From Lentisphaerota bacterium (GTDB taxonomy: Bacteria; Verrucomicrobiota; Lentisphaeria; Victivallales; Victivallaceae): DNA of 64,000 nucleotides. Numbering within the stretch: position 1 is the first letter of the stretch; every line of letters begins with the position of its first letter. Positions 35,324-43,693 of the stretch are shown here, one piece after another. The stretch lies in assembly GCA_015061685.1 (NCBI GenBank), contig SUWD01000002.1, positions 124,001-188,000 of the forward strand, given 5' to 3'. The notes beneath the pieces are model-generated. The model did not search any database. It worked only from the letters and a program-made list of their open reading frames with translations, and was not told where the DNA came from. Made by a program: the position numbers and the translations under genes.

Positions 35324-36274
35324 ATGGACAAAAAAAATCTGGTCGTTGTTTGCGGAGCAAATCCGGCATGGCAGAAAACATTGTTTTTCAGTGAAGTTAT
35401 ACCCGGCAAAGTAAACCGGGCGGTAAAGGAAGAAAATTATCCGTCCGGCAAAGGAGTTAATTTTTGCCGGGCATTACGCTGTTCAGGGTTGGCAGATTCC
35501 TGTCTTATCCAGTTTGCAGGAGGGATCAATGGACAAAGACTTTGTTCAGGGTTGGATAGTGCCGGATTCAAACATGTCACCATACCGGTCAAAGCGGAAA
35601 CCCGTAATTGCATAACCTGCTTGGATGCAAATGGTAATATGACGGAATTGATCGGTGTTTCACACCGGGTTTTACCTGAAGAAGGTGTAGATTTTTTGGA
35701 AAAACTGAATATTTTGCTCGACAACGCAGATATTTTTGCCATTACCGGTTCCCTGCCCGATAACAGTGATCCGGAAATTTATGTAAAAGCAGTAAAATCA
35801 GCCGTTGAGAAAAAGGTGACATTACTGCTGGATACCTTGGTTCGACTCGATTATATATTGAGTTTGCCGGGAAAAATGATTTTGAAAGTTAATAAGGAAG
35901 AATTTTTCAAAATTACCGGCAAAGATGATATTATTGCCGCACACTGTTGGGCGAATAATAAATATCCCGGCAAAATTTTTGCCGTTACCGACGGAGAAAA
36001 TTTTGCAACATTATCCATTGAAAAAAGTTTGTGGAAATATGGGTTGCCGTCTGTTTCAGTGGTTAATCCTCTGGGGGCCGGAGATACAGCATCCGCAGTG
36101 ATGTCAGGAGCATTGGTATCCGGAATATCCCCGCAGGAGAGTTTCCGTCTGGCACTGGCGGCTGCATCTGCAAATTGTCAAACGCCGACGGCCGGAGAAT
36201 ATTCTCTTGAAACAGCGGCTTTTTTTGCAGAACAAATAACGATCACTCAACACAAATTGCCGGTTCAATTATGA
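35324..36274 (+). CDS. PfkB family hexose-phosphate kinase (1-phosphofructokinase / tagatose-6-phosphate kinase type)
   Basis: A 316-residue ribokinase-fold kinase of the FruK/LacC branch: N-terminal GANPAWQKTLFF, GKGVNFCRAL near residue 43, and catalytic NPLGAGDTASAVMSG near 245. FruK/LacC enzymes phosphorylate fructose-1-P or tagatose-6-P. In this hexosamine operon a GalNAc/galactosamine-derived tagatose phosphate would fit, which is inference. The stop overlaps the next start by ATGA. Confidence 0.83.
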   Translation: MDKKNLVVVCGANPAWQKTLFFSEVIPGKVNRAVKEENYPSGKGVNFCRALRCSGLADSCLIQFAGGINGQRLCSGLDSAGFKHVTIPVKAETRNCITCLDANGNMTELIGVSHRVLPEEGVDFLEKLNILLDNADIFAITGSLPDNSDPEIYVKAVKSAVEKKVTLLLDTLVRLDYILSLPGKMILKVNKEEFFKITGKDDIIAAHCWANNKYPGKIFAVTDGENFATLSIEKSLWKYGLPSVSVVNPLGAGDTASAVMSGALVSGISPQESFRLALAAASANCQTPTAGEYSLETAAFFAEQITITQHKLPVQL

Positions 36275-37719
36275 AAAATATATCTGTTCAAGTTTCACAA
36301 CATGACAAATATCAAATTGAATTGAAATTTATTTGTCCAATAAAAAATGGCAAAAAAATCGGTGATTACCACATCGAATTATACTTTTTTATGCCACGCA
36401 ATCTGGATGTTACTGACCGCAGTTTCGGAACGGAACAATTTTACAATGATTTTTATGAGCATATCCGTTTTCAGACGCCTCATATAGATTTGCATACTCT
36501 TATTTCGTCTGCTGACAGTCCATTGGCGAAGTTGAAATCGGCAAACAGCTTCAATCAGGATGAATATGCAAAATGGTTGAAAATGTGTTGTTCCATTGCC
36601 CGAAGTGCGATGCGGGACGGGGAAAAGGCCGTAGAAAGTGCCCATCCGCAAAAAAGAATTCAGGTGGGACGGGAATATCTTGAAAACAGTGAGATACTGT
36701 TGAAAAAATTCCGGGCATGCCGTCCGGAAAAGGGAGCCGCCGAAAGTTTGGAACTGTTTGATCTGGTCGATGAGTTTTTGAGCATTATGGCAAATTCTTA
36801 CCGTTATAAACTCTGGGAATTTTTCAATATCTACGACGACCAGGAACTTGCCGGGATGATTGCTCAAATTACTGGAGATGAATTAAGTTACCGCAAAGCT
36901 CATAATTATCCATCCATGCCGTATGCCCATGCCGATAATTCCGAATTGCTTTACCGGGAAAGTACTCTAAAAAAGGCAATGGCAAATATCCTTTTCCTTG
37001 ATGTGGAAACCCGGCGTGCAGGAGTGTTTCTGGAAAACCTGCTTCTTGGTATTTCTGCTGCAATAGCCATGGCATTTGCCACAACAGTATCTTTCATTTG
37101 GAAAGGTTTGTTTTTAGAAGAATTCTCCCTCTCCTTTTTTGTGGTTTGGGTAATTGCTTACATGTTCAAAGACCGGATAAAATCATCTTTACAGCTTTAC
37201 TGTCTCAAGCACCGCAATAGTTATTCTTATGACTTCCGGCAAAAGATCAGAGACGGTTTGGGTACGGAGATCGGCATCTGTCGGGAAGGATTCAGTTATT
37301 GCAACGCCGCTGAATTGGATTCAGAAATTACACAAGCGAGGAACCGGCACACATTAAGCAGATTGGAAAACGGCTCTTTTGAAGAAAACGTGATGGTATT
37401 CCGTAAACGGATTGAAATATTCGGTGATCCCTGCAAAAATATTTTCCGTGAATTTGACGTTGATGGCATCGTGGATATCATGCGGCTCAATGTCCGGCAT
37501 TGGACGTACAAAATGGACAATCCGTCCAGGGCAGTATATACCTCTGATGGGGAAAATATCTCAAAATTAAAGGCTCATCGGGATTATCACGTCAATATGG
37601 TTGTTCGCTATGGTGAACGGCATGGTAAAGACGCTTTTGAGCGTTACCGTCTGGTAATTTGCCGCAATGGCATCCGCAGACTGGAAAAATTCAATACTGA
37701 TGGCGAGCAGATCGATTGA
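36271..37719 (+). CDS. Conserved membrane protein of unknown function
   Basis: A 482-residue protein that I cannot assign to a named family. The soluble N-terminal about 240 residues are mixed alpha/beta with a charged helical stretch. Two membrane helices follow at about 250-295 (LLLGISAAIAMAFATTVSFIW and FFVVWVIAYMF). The next segment is KDRIKSSLQLYCLKHRNSYSYDF, then a soluble C-terminal domain of about 170 residues. This gives a helical hairpin with both large domains on the same side, presumably cytoplasmic. It is coupled by ATGA to the PfkB kinase gene, but nothing in the sequence suggests sugar metabolism. Real gene: long, intact frame with normal codon use. Confidence 0.75.
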   Translation: MKNISVQVSQHDKYQIELKFICPIKNGKKIGDYHIELYFFMPRNLDVTDRSFGTEQFYNDFYEHIRFQTPHIDLHTLISSADSPLAKLKSANSFNQDEYAKWLKMCCSIARSAMRDGEKAVESAHPQKRIQVGREYLENSEILLKKFRACRPEKGAAESLELFDLVDEFLSIMANSYRYKLWEFFNIYDDQELAGMIAQITGDELSYRKAHNYPSMPYAHADNSELLYRESTLKKAMANILFLDVETRRAGVFLENLLLGISAAIAMAFATTVSFIWKGLFLEEFSLSFFVVWVIAYMFKDRIKSSLQLYCLKHRNSYSYDFRQKIRDGLGTEIGICREGFSYCNAAELDSEITQARNRHTLSRLENGSFEENVMVFRKRIEIFGDPCKNIFREFDVDGIVDIMRLNVRHWTYKMDNPSRAVYTSDGENISKLKAHRDYHVNMVVRYGERHGKDAFERYRLVICRNGIRRLEKFNTDGEQID

Positions 37720-37747
37720 TTTTGCAACTGCTTTTTATTTTACAGTA

Positions 37748-38215
37748 TCAAATCAGAGAGATTTTTCCGGAAGCATTGCGAATTGCTTCCAGCATGATGG
37801 TAACTGGACCATCATTACAAAGCGTCACCTGCATATCAGCTCCGAATTTACCGCACGCCACCGGAACAAATTTTGCTGCATCCGCCTTGAATTTCTCATA
37901 GAGTTCATCTGCCAGTTGCGGTGGGGCGGCATTGCCGAAGTACGGCCGCCTGCCCTGAGTGGTATCGGCAAAAAGCGTAAATTGGGAAACGACCAGCATA
38001 CTGCCCTTGATATCCAACAAAGAGCGATTCATTTTTCCGGCTTCATCCTCGAAAATACGCAATGTCGCACAGCGTTCAGCAAGAAAAGCTCCGATTTCAG
38101 CATCATCTTCCGGAGCGACCCCAAGCAGAACAAGCAATCCCTGTTTGATTGCTCCGGAAAATTCTCCATCGGCAGTAACCGATGCTTCTTTTACCCTTTG
38201 GATCAATGCTCTCAT
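37748..38215 (-). CDS. dtd: D-aminoacyl-tRNA deacylase
   Basis: A 155-residue DTD. N-terminal [14 protein letters not shown], the SQFTLFAD motif near residue 81 and the Gly-cisPro-type NDGPVTIML motif near 140 are diagnostic. It hydrolyses D-aminoacyl and Gly-tRNA-Ala errors. It overlaps the end of folE by 4 bp and closes the rhaA-folE-dtd transcript. Confidence 0.96.
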   Translation of the reverse strand: MRALIQRVKEASVTADGEFSGAIKQGLLVLLGVAPEDDAEIGAFLAERCATLRIFEDEAGKMNRSLLDIKGSMLVVSQFTLFADTTQGRRPYFGNAAPPQLADELYEKFKADAAKFVPVACGKFGADMQVTLCNDGPVTIMLEAIRNASGKISLI

Positions 38216-38757
38216 CGTATCAACCGGGTGAATTCATTACGGGTGGCAAGCTCCCTGCGGAAACTGCCGAGCATGGAACTGGTGGTCATTACCGAATTCT
38301 GCTTTTCAACACCCCGCATCTGCATACACAGATGCCGGGCATCCATAACGACGCCGACTCCTTCGGCATTCAGAATGTCCTGCAGAGCATGGGCGATCTC
38401 TTTGGTCAATCTCTCCTGCACCTGCAATCTGCGGGCAAACATATCAACGATACGGGCGATCTTGCTGACTCCGATGATTTTGCCATTGGGGATGTAACCG
38501 ACATGACATTTTCCGAAAAACGGCAGCATGTGGTGTTCGCACATGCTGAAAAACTCTATATCACGTACGATAACCATATCATCGGATTCGGCTTCAAAAA
38601 GAGCCCCGTTGACAACCTCATCCAAATTCTGATGATATCCTCTGGTGAGGAAACGCAAACTGCGGTCAACTCTTTCCGGGGTTTTGATCAAACCTTCACG
38701 TTCGGGATCCTCGCCTAATTCGACGAGGATTTCCCGGATATTTTTCTGCATATCCAT
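38212..38757 (-). CDS. folE: GTP cyclohydrolase I
   Basis: A 181-residue Fol[19 protein letters not shown] near residue 71 supplies the Cys and His zinc ligands, then [20 protein letters not shown] and [18 protein letters not shown] with the second Cys. It makes dihydroneopterin triphosphate, the first folate step. Start 38757 (ATG) is preferred over a TTG at 38769 that overlaps the rhaA stop. ATG 38751 is also possible; no strong RBS separates them. Confidence 0.94.
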   Translation of the reverse strand: MDMQKNIREILVELGEDPEREGLIKTPERVDRSLRFLTRGYHQNLDEVVNGALFEAESDDMVIVRDIEFFSMCEHHMLPFFGKCHVGYIPNGKIIGVSKIARIVDMFARRLQVQERLTKEIAHALQDILNAEGVGVVMDARHLCMQMRGVEKQNSVMTTSSMLGSFRRELATRNEFTRLIR

Positions 38758-38765
38758 AAGATTTC

Positions 38766-40007
38766 TCAACGTTTACTCAAAACATTTTTTTCGTATTCTT
38801 TGATCTCGTTCATAACCGCCATGCCGCACGGCACCTGATTACGCTGACAAAATTCATTCCAGACGGCACCGAAAGGCATGGATTTGGATTCCTCAAGGAG
38901 CATCAGACGGCTGGCAAGATCACCGGATTTTTCAGCATCATCCAACATTTTTGCCGGTTCAAGCAAGGCAAAAAGCAGTGCTTTGTACATATTGCGGGCA
39001 CCGATGCACCAAGCTGCCAGACGATTGATGGAAGCATCGAAATAATCCAGACCGATGTGGACTTTTTTATCGTAGTTGTGACGGATGATCTCCGAAGCGA
39101 TCGCCTGCAATTCACCATCCCAGCAAACCACATGGTCACTGTCCCAGCGGACACCCCGGGAAACATGCAGAAGAATTTCATCCAGATAGAGCAGAGTGCT
39201 GGAAATTTTATCCGAGATAACTTCAGTCGGATGGAAGTGTCCGGCATCCAGACAGAGCAGAATCCCTCTGCTGACGGCATAGCCCATGTAAAATTCGTGA
39301 GAACCGTAAGTACAGCTCTCCGCTCCGATACCGAAAAGTTTGCTTTCAACCGCATCACGGTTGTATTTGGAATCGATTTTTTCTGCCAGGATCGCATCCA
39401 GAGAATCCATGAGCCGTTTCCGGGGAGCCAGCCGGTCATAAGGGGTGTCTTTGGAACCATCGGGTATCCAGATATTGGTAACACAGGTGTTATTCAATTC
39501 TTTGCCGAAGTCAGCGGCGATCCGGCGGCAGGCAATGGCGTGTTCTATCCAGAAATTACGGATACCGGCATCAGCATTGGTCAAAGTTCCGTTTTCTGCG
39601 AGGGGATGAGCGAAGCAGGTCGGGTTGAAGTCCAATCCGATATTCTGCTCTTTTGCAAAATTGAGCCAGTTGACGAAATGTTTGGTTTCCAATTCATTGC
39701 GTTCAACTTTTTTGCCGTCGGTTTCCGCATAGATCGCATGAAGATTGAGCCGTTTTTTGCCGGGGATCAGAGTCAGAACTTTGGCAATATCTTTCCGCAG
39801 TTCCTCCGCATTACGGGCCCGACCGGGATAGTTTCCGGTAACTGCAAGACCTCCATCCAGAGATCCGGCATTCTCAAAACCGGAAACATCATCGCCCTGC
39901 CAGCAATGCAAACTGACCGGAATTTCACTCAAACGGCTGATTGCCGCTTCCACATCCACACCGATTGAAGCGTAAAATTCTTTAGCACTGTCAAAACATC
40001 CAGACAT
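38766..40007 (-). CDS. rhaA: L-rhamnose isomerase
   Basis: A 413-residue enzyme very close to E. coli RhaA over its whole length. Shared blocks are [98 protein letters not shown] and VRWDSDHVV, which hold the metal ligands. It converts L-rhamnose to L-rhamnulose. Start 40007 is chosen for AAAGAGG upstream and alignment to known RhaA. Neither a RhaB kinase nor a RhaD-only aldolase is adjacent; candidates lie at 16.8-19.7 kb. Confidence 0.96.
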   Translation of the reverse strand: MSGCFDSAKEFYASIGVDVEAAISRLSEIPVSLHCWQGDDVSGFENAGSLDGGLAVTGNYPGRARNAEELRKDIAKVLTLIPGKKRLNLHAIYAETDGKKVERNELETKHFVNWLNFAKEQNIGLDFNPTCFAHPLAENGTLTNADAGIRNFWIEHAIACRRIAADFGKELNNTCVTNIWIPDGSKDTPYDRLAPRKRLMDSLDAILAEKIDSKYNRDAVESKLFGIGAESCTYGSHEFYMGYAVSRGILLCLDAGHFHPTEVISDKISSTLLYLDEILLHVSRGVRWDSDHVVCWDGELQAIASEIIRHNYDKKVHIGLDYFDASINRLAAWCIGARNMYKALLFALLEPAKMLDDAEKSGDLASRLMLLEESKSMPFGAVWNEFCQRNQVPCGMAVMNEIKEYEKNVLSKR

Positions 40008-40061
40008 AAAAAACCTCTTTTTTTGAATTGTTTGGCAAATAAGAAAAAAATGCACACTATC

Positions 40062-40067
40062 AATATA
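40062..40067 (-). promoter_or_regulatory. Probable extended -10 of the rhaA promoter
   Basis: Minus-strand TGT-TATATT (complement of 40062-40070), identical to the extended -10 of asnB and the purH-like gene. The -35 is poor. No clear catabolite or RhaR-type operator is visible in the 209-bp gap to hydF. Confidence 0.4.
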
Positions 40068-40142
40068 ACACCGGAATCACTCTTTTGCATCCTGTTTTTC
40101 CGATTATAAACAACAAATTTTTCATTTTTTCACGAATTCCCC

Positions 40143-40171
40143 TTTTCAGAAGCATTTCAAGGCAGTATATT
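40143..40171 (+). promoter_or_regulatory. hydF promoter
   Basis: TTTTCA (40143-40148), 17-bp spacer, TATATT (40166-40171); AAAAGGAG at 40194-40201 is the ribosome binding site. Confidence 0.55.
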
Positions 40172-40216
40172 ATCCTGCGGATAAACATCACTTAAAAGGA
40201 GATTTTTCAGTAAATC

Positions 40217-41476
40217 ATGGAAAGTACACCCAAATCACTCCGTCTCCAGCTGGCTATCTGCGGCAGAATCAACGCCGGGAAATCCACCTTGTTAAATTTG
40301 ATCTCGGGGCAGAATACCGCAATTACCTCCGATGAGAGAGGAACGACCACCGACGTTGTGGAAAAAACAATGGAGTTGCGTCCGCTCGGAGCGGCCGTAT
40401 TACTGGATACAGCCGGAGTTGATGATGACACGCCGCTGGGCAAACAACGTTTTCAAAAAACACTTAATGCTCTGGATCGTGCTGATGCGGTGATTCTGGT
40501 TGCCGTTCCCGGCGATTGGGGAGAACCGGAACAGGAGGTCATCTCTCTTGCCGGAGAAAGAAAAATACCGGTTGTAACGGTATTCAATTTCAGATCAACT
40601 CCTCTTGCGGAAGAAGAAATCACCACCTTTTCGCAAAGAGAAAATATATCTTCTGTCATTCAAGTTTGTGCCGCAGATCAGAGTCAGCGGAGTGCTTTCC
40701 TGGACAAACTGGTCTCCATATTACTGGAATTACTGCCCGAATCCCGGACGACTCCCCCCTTGCTGAATGATTTGCTCACTCCTGATTCTCTGGTCGTTTT
40801 GATGACTCCTATTGATTCTCAGGCTCCCAAAGGACGGCTCATTATGCCGGAAGTTATGGCGATCCGGGATGCTCTTGATGGGAATGCTTCCGTCGTAATA
40901 GCTAAAGAAAATGCCTTCCCCGGCATTTACCGCAAACTGAATGAAAAACCGGCTTTGATTGTCTGCGATTCGCAAGTTGTTCACAAAATGACTGAATCTT
41001 CCGATCCGGAGATTCCGCAGACGACCTTTTCGATCCTCATGTCCCGGCTGAAAGGCGATATAGAAGAGTTTGCCGCCGGTTGTGCCGCAATCGAATCTTT
41101 GCGTCCGGGAGACAAAGTCCTGATTGCCGAGGCATGTACTCACCATGCGGCAGACAATGACATCGGCAAGGTGCAAATACCCAAACTGCTGCAAAAAAAG
41201 TGCGGTGGCATGTTGGATTTCACCTTCACTGCCGGAGCAGACTATCCCGATGATCTGCAAAGCTATAAACTTATCGTTCATTGCGGCGGCTGTATGCTCA
41301 ATCGCAAAGCGATGCTCAACCGTCTGCGTACGGCAAAAAATGCCGGAGTTCCGATCTGCAATTACGGGATGTGCATCTCTGCGTGCAAAGGGGTGCTGAA
41401 AAAAGTGTTATCACCTTTTCCAGCGGCTCTGGAAAAATACCTTTCTGAACTTGACAAACACTCAAAAGCGATGTAA
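40217..41476 (+). CDS. hydF: [FeFe]-hydrogenase H-cluster maturation GTPase HydF
   Basis: A 419-residue protein. N-terminal GTPase domain with P-loop GRINAGKST near residue 16, switch TTTDVV near 48, and G3 DTAGVDD near 67. A dimerisation domain follows. The C-terminal cluster-binding domain has EACTHHAADNDIGKVQIP near 303 and the diagnostic HCGGCMLNR near 353. HydF is the scaffold that delivers the 2Fe subcluster to [FeFe]-hydrogenase. Neither HydE, HydG nor a hydrogenase catalytic subunit is in the window, so they must lie elsewhere if the pathway is complete. Confidence 0.95.
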   Translation: MESTPKSLRLQLAICGRINAGKSTLLNLISGQNTAITSDERGTTTDVVEKTMELRPLGAAVLLDTAGVDDDTPLGKQRFQKTLNALDRADAVILVAVPGDWGEPEQEVISLAGERKIPVVTVFNFRSTPLAEEEITTFSQRENISSVIQVCAADQSQRSAFLDKLVSILLELLPESRTTPPLLNDLLTPDSLVVLMTPIDSQAPKGRLIMPEVMAIRDALDGNASVVIAKENAFPGIYRKLNEKPALIVCDSQVVHKMTESSDPEIPQTTFSILMSRLKGDIEEFAAGCAAIESLRPGDKVLIAEACTHHAADNDIGKVQIPKLLQKKCGGMLDFTFTAGADYPDDLQSYKLIVHCGGCMLNRKAMLNRLRTAKNAGVPICNYGMCISACKGVLKKVLSPFPAALEKYLSELDKHSKAM

Positions 41477-41479
41477 ATT
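41451..41479 (+). promoter_or_regulatory. Possible internal promoter before the NuoE-like gene
   Basis: TTGACA (41451-41456), 17-bp spacer, TAAATT (41474-41479), lying at the hydF stop and 52 bp before the next start. It could let the flavoprotein genes be transcribed apart from hydF. Confidence 0.5.
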
Positions 41480-41531
41480 ATATCGGTTAACAAAGTCACA
41501 TATATCACCTACATAAAACAGGGATTCTTAT

Positions 41532-41984
41532 ATGAAAAAAGAGTTTGATTTTCTCAAAAACATCCCGAATGATCCGGGGAACCTGATCAAGGGACTTCAA
41601 TTGCTGCAAGCCACGGAGGGATACATTTCCGAAGATGGTATCCGTGCCGCTGCTGAATATTTCGGCAGACCGGAAGCAGATGTAGAGGGAGTAGTTTCTT
41701 TCTACGCCCAATTCAAACGGGTCAAGCCCGGACGTTTCCAGATTTCAGTCTGTGACGGAACCGCCTGTCATCTCAAAGGAGCCCCGCTCATCCATGAGTG
41801 GCTCAATCAGGAACTTAACCTCAAGCCCGGAGAAACAGCTCCGGACGGAGTGTTTTCTCTGGAGACAGTTGCCTGTCTGGGATGCTGCAGTCTTGCTCCG
41901 GTAATGAGTGTGAATGGCAAAGTCCATGGTAAACTTGACCGGAAAACCATGATGAAAATTTTAAAGGAGTACGCCGCAAAATGA
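41532..41984 (+). CDS. NuoE/HndA-like thioredoxin-fold [2Fe-2S] subunit
   Basis: A 150-residue protein with the four Cys ligands of NuoE-type ferredoxins: CDGTAC near residue 75 and CLGCC near 116 in VACLGCCSLAPVM. The N-terminal helical bundle begins with LLQATEGYISEDGI. It carries one [2Fe-2S] cluster and partners the flavin subunit encoded next, with which it overlaps by ATGA. In this context it belongs to a soluble NAD(P)H-linked complex, not to respiratory complex I. Confidence 0.92.
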   Translation: MKKEFDFLKNIPNDPGNLIKGLQLLQATEGYISEDGIRAAAEYFGRPEADVEGVVSFYAQFKRVKPGRFQISVCDGTACHLKGAPLIHEWLNQELNLKPGETAPDGVFSLETVACLGCCSLAPVMSVNGKVHGKLDRKTMMKILKEYAAK

Positions 41985-43693
41985 GCAGGATCAGCAAATT
42001 GAAAATCGGTCTCGCCAGTTGCGGCATTGCCGCCGGCGGAGATGCCGTCCTTGAAGCATTGAAAAAAGCGACCGATCTGCCGATCGCGGAAGTCGGCTGC
42101 ATAGGACACTGTTACGCAGAACCTCTGGTTGAAGCCTGTCTGGATGACGGTTCATCAATCATGTACGGCAATGTCAAAGCGGATGAAAAAAGTATTGCCA
42201 ATATCCTTTCTCTCGGGGAAAGCGGCCGCTTTGAGATCCCGGCTGCCCGGAAAGCCAAAGAACTGCTCAAAGTTCTCGCTCTGGCAGGAAAAATCGTGCC
42301 GACTAAGCTTGAAGATTATATCGCAAACGGCGGTTACGAGGGATTGAAAAAAGCTCTGACCATGAAACCGGAAGAGGTAATCAATGAGGTTAAAATTTCC
42401 GGTTTACGCGGACGTGGCGGCGGTGGATTTCCCACCGGCATGAAGTGGGGATTTCTGGCTGCCAAACCCGGTTTTGACAAAACTGTTATCTGCAATGCCG
42501 ACGAGGGTGACCCCGGAGCATTCATGGATCGCTCTTTGATGGAGAGTGTGCCGCATCAGGTACTTGAGGGCATGCTGATTGCAGCTTATGCTACCGGAGC
42601 AAGCAATCTGGTCATTTACTGTCGTGCCGAATATCCGCTGGCAATCAAGCATCTGAAAATAGCCATCGGACAGATCTACGATGCAAAACTCAATGTATTC
42701 GGTGACCGCAGTGTGGAAATTTCCATCAAAGAAGGTGCCGGAGCTTTTGTCTGCGGCGAAGAAACCGCTTTGATCGCCTCTCTTGAGGGACAACGTGGCA
42801 TGCCCCGTTTCCGTCCCCCCTTCCCCACTGATCGGGGATATCAGGGGAAACCCACGATGATCAATAACGTCGAAACATTCGGCAATATCCCGGTAATTCT
42901 CCGTGACGGCGGCGACACCTTTGCCGCAACCGGTTCTGAGGGAGGCAAAGGCACAAAACTTTTTGCTCTTGCCGGCGACTTGAAATACCCCGGTCTGGTT
43001 GAAGTTCCCATGGGAACCACACTTAACGAGATCGTCTTTGAAATTGGCGGAGCTGACAGAGAACACGTCAAAGCAGTTCAGACTGGAGGACCCTCCGGCG
43101 GCTGTATTCCGGTTGAACTTTTTGATACTCCGGTGGATTATGATTCACTGCGTTCACTTGGAGCGATCATGGGTTCCGGCGGTATGATCGTGATCGGCAA
43201 AGACCGCTGTATGGTGGAAACGGCCCGTTATTTTCTGGACTTTACTCACAGGGAGAGCTGCGGCAAATGCACATTCTGCCGGGTAGGAACCACCAGAATG
43301 TATGAAACTCTTGAGCGGATCGTCGCCGGAAAAGGCTGTGAAGCAGACCTTGAGTTACTGGAAGATCTCGGCAAAAAAATCAAAGCCGGTTCTCTCTGCG
43401 GTCTCGGACAGACAGCTCCCAATCCGGTATTGGCGACCTTGAGATTTTACCGTGATGAATATCTTGAACACGTCAATGAGCATAAATGCCGGGCAATGCA
43501 GTGCAATGCTCTGGTCGATATCGCACTGGATAAAGATAAATGTGTAAAATGCAAAATTTGTCTTAAGACCTGTCCGGTCAATGCGATCAGCGATGATTTC
43601 ATCATTGATCCGTCAATCTGTACCCGCTGCAACAGCTGTCTGGACAGCTGTCCCAAGCACGCCATCACCAGAGTGGCGAAAGGAGATAAATAA
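41981..43693 (+). CDS. NuoF-like NAD(P)H/FMN subunit with C-terminal ferredoxin
   Basis: A 570-residue protein of the HydB/HndC build. The N-terminal about 90 residues are a second thioredoxin-like domain. The NADH/FMN core has RGRGGGGFPTGMKW near residue 142, CNADEGDPGAF near 170 and GAGAFVCGEETALI near 255. The [4Fe-4S] motif SCGKCTFCRVGT is near 426. Two CxxCxxCxxxCP clusters lie at the end (about 515-560). It oxidises or reduces NAD(P)H on FMN and passes electrons through the clusters. This fits electron-bifurcating hydrogenases and related complexes. Confidence 0.92.
   Translation: MSRISKLKIGLASCGIAAGGDAVLEALKKATDLPIAEVGCIGHCYAEPLVEACLDDGSSIMYGNVKADEKSIANILSLGESGRFEIPAARKAKELLKVLALAGKIVPTKLEDYIANGGYEGLKKALTMKPEEVINEVKISGLRGRGGGGFPTGMKWGFLAAKPGFDKTVICNADEGDPGAFMDRSLMESVPHQVLEGMLIAAYATGASNLVIYCRAEYPLAIKHLKIAIGQIYDAKLNVFGDRSVEISIKEGAGAFVCGEETALIASLEGQRGMPRFRPPFPTDRGYQGKPTMINNVETFGNIPVILRDGGDTFAATGSEGGKGTKLFALAGDLKYPGLVEVPMGTTLNEIVFEIGGADREHVKAVQTGGPSGGCIPVELFDTPVDYDSLRSLGAIMGSGGMIVIGKDRCMVETARYFLDFTHRESCGKCTFCRVGTTRMYETLERIVAGKGCEADLELLEDLGKKIKAGSLCGLGQTAPNPVLATLRFYRDEYLEHVNEHKCRAMQCNALVDIALDKDKCVKCKICLKTCPVNAISDDFIIDPSICTRCNSCLDSCPKHAITRVAKGDK

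Noticed and set aside
41464-41490. TATATC at 41479 as the -10 of the NuoE-like gene
   Set aside because: Spacing from TTGACA would be 22 bp; TAAATT at 41474 gives 17 bp.
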